From: Clostridia bacterium
GTDB lineage: Bacteria > Bacillota > Clostridia > Christensenellales > UBA1242
DNA length: 11,177 nucleotides
Reading direction: 5' to 3'
Assembly (NCBI GenBank): GCA_017456465.1
Contig: JAFTJJ010000113.1
Coordinates: 1-11,177 of the forward strand
Shown here piece after piece: positions 8,701 through 11,177 of this stretch (its first letter is position 1; each line of letters begins with the position of its first letter). A model generated the notes under the pieces. That model did not search any database. It was given only the letters and a program-made list of their open reading frames with translations, and had not been told where the DNA came from. The position numbers and the translations under genes were made by a program.

Positions 8701-8723
8701 TTGTACAGACAGTGTGATATAAT
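8701..8723 (+). promoter_or_regulatory. Extended -10 promoter for the membrane protein operon
   Basis: A perfect TATAAT (8718-8723) preceded by TGTGA gives a TGn extended -10. No good -35 lies at 16-18 bp; the region at about 8694-8700 is a poor match. The A/T-tract sequence from 8655 to 8700 could act as an UP-like element. The predicted start near 8730 gives a leader of about 25 nt that includes AGGGGGA at 8741-8747. Confidence 0.65.
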
Positions 8724-8754
8724 ATTTTTACTAAAACGTAAGGGGGAGATAATT

Positions 8755-9987
8755 ATGTTTGATTATATTGTTGCTGTTTTTAAAGTAATTGTTGGCATTT
8801 TCACGCCTGAAAGAATTGCACTTACAGCGTGCATTGTTTTCGGTGTCTATGTCCTTTGGATTTTGCTTTCGCTTTTGTTCAGTTTTCAGTCAAAGTTTTC
8901 GCGCGGTTGCAGAAAAATTTCTGAACTTGTTGATACTTATGGCCTCACGAGTGAAACCTATCCAAAATTTGTTGAGCTTGGAAGCAAACTTCCAGACTCT
9001 TTTCTCAGAGGATGGAAAACGTTTGAGCACTCAAACCAAGGGTTGCCTTCTGAGTTTATCAGAAGAAGCGATTGCTTGGATTTGGAACTGAGTGGTGGTC
9101 TTTTCAATCAAAACAGATCGACAATGAGAACTTACATCATAAGTTTTTCACTTTTCTTTGGACTCATTGGTGTTGGAAACATTGGCGCAGATGCTGCTGT
9201 GACTGCGTATGCACTTGCTGAAGCCCTTGTTGTTCCATTTGTGTTTGGTGTGGTGAGCATGCTCACATATTATCTTTACACTGCAATCAGACAACATCAA
9301 TATAGGGTTTGCGTTGAAGACTTCAATGAGATGATGGACATCTTGAATGAAAAAGTTGAAAACTCTGAAGTTGAGTTTGCAAAAAGAGATTACTCAAATT
9401 CTGTGTTTGTTCAAAATGTTGTTGAACCAAGAGTCGCAGACGTTCAGCCAGAAGAAGTGATTGAACCAGTGTTTGATGAGAATCCTCAACAAATTGAAGT
9501 TGCCGATGAGCATGCTGATGTGATCACAGAAGAAGTTCAAGTCATGGATGAATACTTGGAAGAACAAGCACAACGACAAGAAACAGTGGCTGAAGAAGCA
9601 ATTGTTTCAGATCATCAGGTTGAGGTTGGTGATGACGTGTTGCCAAACTCAAATCCAACCACAGAAGAAAAAGTTGAACCAACAATTGAAAGACATGAAG
9701 AACAGACAATTGCTGAACCAGCAAATGACATTAATCAAGGAGAAACTGTGATGGAACAAACAATTCAGACAGAGCCAAAGAGAGGAAGGGGAAGACCAAA
9801 GAAAGAGAAAGCGCCTGAAGGTGAACTTGTGATCAGAACCGACGAGGAATTTGAAGAAGCTTTGGCTCGTGCTGAAAAACTCATGAAGAAAAATGAAGAA
9901 CCACTTTCTGCAAGTCAACAAAAGCGTGTTGAAAAGGCGCTCAAAGAACTTGTTGATGCAATGAAAAAATATAAAGAGGAGGCGTAA
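8755..9987 (+). CDS. Unrecognised membrane protein with acidic tail and AT-hook-like motif
   Basis: This 410-residue protein belongs to no family I can name with confidence. From the ATG at 8755 there are three probable membrane helices: about 21-44, 126-144 and 155-177. A soluble domain of about 80 residues lies between the first and second. The order (one helix, a cytoplasmic domain, then two helices leading into a long amphipathic stretch) loosely recalls MotA/ExbB-type proteins, but I see no diagnostic motif. Residues about 200-340 are a low-complexity, Glu/Gln/Val-rich, strongly acidic linker. It is followed by KRGRGRPKKEK (342-352), a textbook AT-hook core, and a charged helix (about 360-410) likely to form a coiled coil. 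The upstream in-frame TTG at 8701 overlaps the promoter, so I chose 8755, seven bases after AGGGGGA. The next gene starts four bases after the stop, so the two form an operon. Confidence 0.8.
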   Translation: MFDYIVAVFKVIVGIFTPERIALTACIVFGVYVLWILLSLLFSFQSKFSRGCRKISELVDTYGLTSETYPKFVELGSKLPDSFLRGWKTFEHSNQGLPSEFIRRSDCLDLELSGGLFNQNRSTMRTYIISFSLFFGLIGVGNIGADAAVTAYALAEALVVPFVFGVVSMLTYYLYTAIRQHQYRVCVEDFNEMMDILNEKVENSEVEFAKRDYSNSVFVQNVVEPRVADVQPEEVIEPVFDENPQQIEVADEHADVITEEVQVMDEYLEEQAQRQETVAEEAIVSDHQVEVGDDVLPNSNPTTEEKVEPTIERHEEQTIAEPANDINQGETVMEQTIQTEPKRGRGRPKKEKAPEGELVIRTDEEFEEALARAEKLMKKNEEPLSASQQKRVEKALKELVDAMKKYKEEA

Positions 9988-9991
9988 GGGC

Positions 9992-10204
9992 ATGAAAAAG
10001 AAAAAAGTTGAAATTGTGAAGACCATGACAATTGGAGAAGTTATGAACATGGATCCAAACGTTGCGCCAATTCTTATGGGGTTTGGACTTCATTGTTTTG
10101 GTTGTCCAATGAGTCAAATGGAAACTCTCGAGGAAGCAGCTCAGGTTCATGGAATTGAAGCTGATTTGCTTGTTGAAAAAATCCAAGAGTTCTTCAATAA
10201 ATAA
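9992..10204 (+). CDS. DUF1858 mini-protein with CxxC redox-type motif
   Basis: This 70-residue protein is a stand-alone DUF1858 domain, the type also described as a hybrid-cluster-protein-associated redox disulfide domain and found at the N-terminus of ScdA-like proteins. Visible hallmarks are MTIGEVMNMDPNVAPIL (12-28), the GFGLHCFGCPMSQMETLEEAA block with C35 and C38, and a final helix. The C-x2-C pair suggests a redox or metal role; the exact substrate is not known. Its ribosome binding site AGAGGAGG (9975-9982) lies at the end of the preceding coding region and the start follows that stop by four bases, so translation is probably coupled. A terminator follows within about 25 bp. No hybrid cluster protein gene is visible in the window, so its usual partner may be elsewhere. 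Confidence 0.92.
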   Translation: MKKKKVEIVKTMTIGEVMNMDPNVAPILMGFGLHCFGCPMSQMETLEEAAQVHGIEADLLVEKIQEFFNK

Positions 10205-10227
10205 AATAATTTCGAACATAAGAAAAC

Positions 10228-10257
10228 AAAAGCCATTGCAAATGCAGTGGCTTTTTT
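10228..10257 (+). terminator. Intrinsic terminator after the DUF1858 gene
   Basis: AGCCATTGC (10231-10239) and GCAGTGGCT (10244-10252) form a nine-base-pair stem with one wobble pair and an AAAT loop, followed by six T. Flanking A bases on the left pair with the T tail, so it could also work on the minus strand. It ends the 8755-10204 operon. Confidence 0.9.
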
Positions 10258-10308
10258 CATGAGTAATATTTTTGAACACTTATACAATGTGTAAACTTAG
10301 ATTTTTTA

Positions 10309-10326
10309 TATACACTAAAGTGTATA
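10309..10326. repeat. Perfect 8-bp inverted repeat, possible operator
   Basis: TATACACT (10309-10316), AA, AGTGTATA (10319-10326). The palindrome is AT-rich and lies about 40 bp upstream of the -35 at 10367. It is not followed by a T tract and is too short for a good terminator. A TATAAT hexamer (10323-10328) overlaps its right arm but has no -35 at the proper distance. A binding site for a dimeric regulator is the likeliest role, by inference only. Confidence 0.45.
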
Positions 10327-10366
10327 ATAAAAATTAAAAAAATTTTCAAAAAATGCACAAAATCCT

Positions 10367-10394
10367 TTGACATTGGGGGGGGGGGGGGTATGCT
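10367..10394 (+). promoter_or_regulatory. Promoter with a poly-G spacer, candidate phase-variable switch
   Basis: A perfect -35 TTGACA (10367-10372) is followed by TT and 14 consecutive G, then -10 TATGCT (10389-10394). The spacer is 16 bp, 14 of them G. A/T tracts at about 10326-10363 resemble an UP element. The predicted start is near 10401. Slipped-strand gain or loss of G would change the -35/-10 distance and hence promoter strength. This is the mechanism known for Neisseria porA, which has a G tract between -35 and -10. It drives the beta-helix surface-type gene. Confidence 0.7.
10375..10388 (+). repeat. Homopolymer of 14 G
   Basis: Fourteen consecutive G bases in an otherwise AT-rich intergenic region. 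Other G runs I noticed in the window are around five bases. Such a tract is prone to length change during replication. A sequencing artefact is possible but unlikely, given how exactly it fits between the promoter hexamers. Confidence 0.9.
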
Positions 10395-10417
10395 ATTCTT
10401 ATATAATAAGAATAGCA
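10391..10417. repeat. Perfect 12-bp inverted repeat over the -10 and start point
   Basis: TGCTATTCTTAT (10391-10402), spacer ATA, and its exact complement at 10406-10417. It overlaps most of the TATGCT -10 and the predicted transcription start. Since transcription would begin near its centre, it is better explained as a DNA operator for a dimeric repressor than as an RNA hairpin. The centre contains a TATAAT (10402-10407) lacking a usable -35 at the present G-tract length. Confidence 0.75.
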
Positions 10418-10445
10418 GTTTTAAGATCGTGGGGGAGATGCAAAA

Positions 10446-11081
10446 GTGAAAAGGAAAGTGAAAAGAAAAAGTTTCATCGTTGGTGCGTCATATGTGCTTT
10501 TGTTTGCGTGCTTGTTTTTGTGCGTTTGCTTGGTTGCACTGAACAAAAAAGATGGCATTGATGCTTATGATCAATTTGTTGAAACCGCAATCAATTCGAG
10601 TCAATCCGAGCAAAGCATTGTCATTGAAAACACAACATTCCATGGGGCAGACACGTTTGTTTGTGTGAACAGTGGCGAAAATGTGACAATTCAAAATTGT
10701 TCATTTGAAAACACCAGTGAATCTGCAATTGTTGTGAATGGTGGAACATTGAGCATTGAAGACTGCTCAATCTCTGATTGTGCTGCAACAAACGGTGGTG
10801 CAATCAGTATTGCATCGGGAACATTGAACATAAAGAACACGGAAATTTCAGACAACAGCGCCAGCAAGGGTGGCGCAATTTTTGCGCGTGGACAAGACAT
10901 AGAAATCAATATTGATGAAAACTGTGTGATTGCCAACAACTCAGCCACAAGTGGAGGCGCGATTTATTTGGAAGACACAAGTGATGGAAACACAAACATA
11001 ATCAATTTGTTGAGTGCAACTTTTGATGGAAACAATGCAACATCAGGCGAACACCTACATTCGTGTCAACCGAATGGATGA
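10446..11081 (+). CDS. Exported or membrane-anchored beta-helix repeat protein, C-terminus interrupted
   Basis: The GTG start at 10446 is preceded by GGGGGAG (10431-10437) at eight bases. The N-terminus has a basic MKRKVKRK followed by a hydrophobic stretch to about residue 32, which is a signal anchor or signal peptide. C22 sits in a poor lipobox (LFAC), so a lipoprotein is unlikely. From about residue 55 the protein is a right-handed parallel beta-helix of polymorphic-membrane-protein style, with Asn/Ser/Thr-rich rungs and GGAI repeats at 117, 142 and 170 (GGAISI, GGAIFA, GGAIYL), each following a short N-A/S-x-x-G turn. Such repeats occur in adhesins and other surface proteins. The next expected repeat begins at residue 201 but is cut after its first Gly: the sequence turns to EHLHSCQPNG and a TGA stop, unlike the TAA of the other complete genes. 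The true gene is probably much longer, and residues after about 201 belong to a junction artefact or a recombination event. Confidence 0.75.
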   Translation: MKRKVKRKSFIVGASYVLLFACLFLCVCLVALNKKDGIDAYDQFVETAINSSQSEQSIVIENTTFHGADTFVCVNSGENVTIQNCSFENTSESAIVVNGGTLSIEDCSISDCAATNGGAISIASGTLNIKNTEISDNSASKGGAIFARGQDIEINIDENCVIANNSATSGGAIYLEDTSDGNTNIINLLSATFDGNNATSGEHLHSCQPNG

Positions 11082-11177
11082 TGCACGCAAACTGATGAAT
11101 CGCATGACTGAAATTGCTCCTGAACAGCCATTAGTGTTTCAATCACTTGCAAGCTTATGTTACATGCAGGAAGATTA
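11047..11177 (+). CDS. Fragment of a TPR-like protein, frame different from the beta-helix gene
   Basis: From about 11047 the +1 frame relative to the beta-helix gene is open to the window end and encodes ANTYIRVNRMDDARKLMNRM followed by TEIAPEQPLVFQSLASLCYM. This has the spacing of a tetratricopeptide helix pair: small residue, Tyr, then D-D-A-R-K-L, then Pro at the turn, then L-A-S-L-x-Y. All four Arg codons are CGN (cgt, cga, cgc, cgc), whereas genes elsewhere in the window favour AGA/AGG, and a TTA Leu codon appears although CTT and TTG dominate elsewhere. It has no start codon or ribosome binding site of its own here. It is best read as a piece of an unrelated gene joined at about 11046-11050. 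It is partial at the right edge. Confidence 0.55.

Noticed and set aside
8701..8754. Longer N-terminus for the membrane protein from a TTG at 8701
   Set aside because: That stretch contains the TGTGATATAAT promoter element and the ribosome binding site, so it is untranslated.
8755..9300. Membrane protein as a MotA/ExbB (Zorya-like) defence motor
   Set aside because: The helix order is loosely similar, but the conserved motor residues and a peptidoglycan-binding or OmpA-like partner gene are not seen, so the resemblance is too weak to call.
10375..10388. G tract as a sequencing no-signal artefact
   Set aside because: Such artefacts gather at read ends. Here the tract is internal and flanked at exact promoter spacing by TTGACA and TATGCT. 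It remains checkable in raw reads, so it is not excluded entirely.
10391..10417. Inverted repeat as an intrinsic terminator
   Set aside because: No T tract follows either arm, the stem is AT-rich, and it lies just upstream of a gene start, overlapping the -10.
10367..10561. Open frame that reads through the G tract from the TTG of the -35
   Set aside because: It starts inside the promoter, has no ribosome binding site, and overlaps the beta-helix gene out of frame. The G tract is much better explained as a promoter spacer than as a translated repeat.

Overview
The window looks like a contig from an AT-rich, low-GC Gram-positive bacterium (Bacillota, most likely Clostridia-like and uncultured). 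Supporting signs are strong AGGAG-type ribosome binding sites, near-exclusive AGA/AGG arginine codons, an addB-addA recombination pair, and small DUF1540 and DUF1858 proteins. Every gene that looks intact ends in TAA. TGG encodes Trp and TGA is not read as a sense codon, so the code is standard.

Layout. Left, on the minus strand: a DUF1540 cysteine-rich mini-protein (1030-1320) with its own intrinsic terminator, then an unrecognised soluble 300-residue protein (12-914) with a very clear promoter. Divergent from these on the plus strand is rplI (1436-1888), a single-gene unit with its own promoter and terminator. Next is addB-addA (1972-8658), a two-gene operon for the AddAB helicase-nuclease, which resects double-strand breaks for RecA loading and degrades linear DNA. 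Its promoter sits so close to the first ATG that the addB message is probably leaderless. Then comes a second two-gene operon (8755-10204): a membrane protein with an acidic tail and an AT-hook-like motif, followed by a CxxC DUF1858 mini-protein and a terminator.

The right end is the most interesting part. A 241-bp intergenic region (10205-10445) holds an 18-bp AT-rich palindrome and then a promoter whose perfect -35 (TTGACA) and good -10 (TATGCT) are separated by a 16-bp spacer, 14 bp of which are a homopolymeric G tract. A perfect 12-bp inverted repeat overlaps the -10 and predicted start point. This is the architecture of a phase-variable promoter that works by slipped-strand changes in spacer length. 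The gene it drives encodes a membrane-anchored or exported protein with beta-helix (GGAI-type) repeats, the class of surface protein in which phase variation is common.

The last ~130 bases appear to be something else. At about 11046-11050 the beta-helix repeat is cut mid-motif, the reading frame changes, and a TPR-like sequence with CGN arginine codons begins. I read this as an assembly chimera or recombination junction, so the C-terminus of the beta-helix protein is not reliable. No tRNA, rRNA, CRISPR array or insertion sequence was seen.
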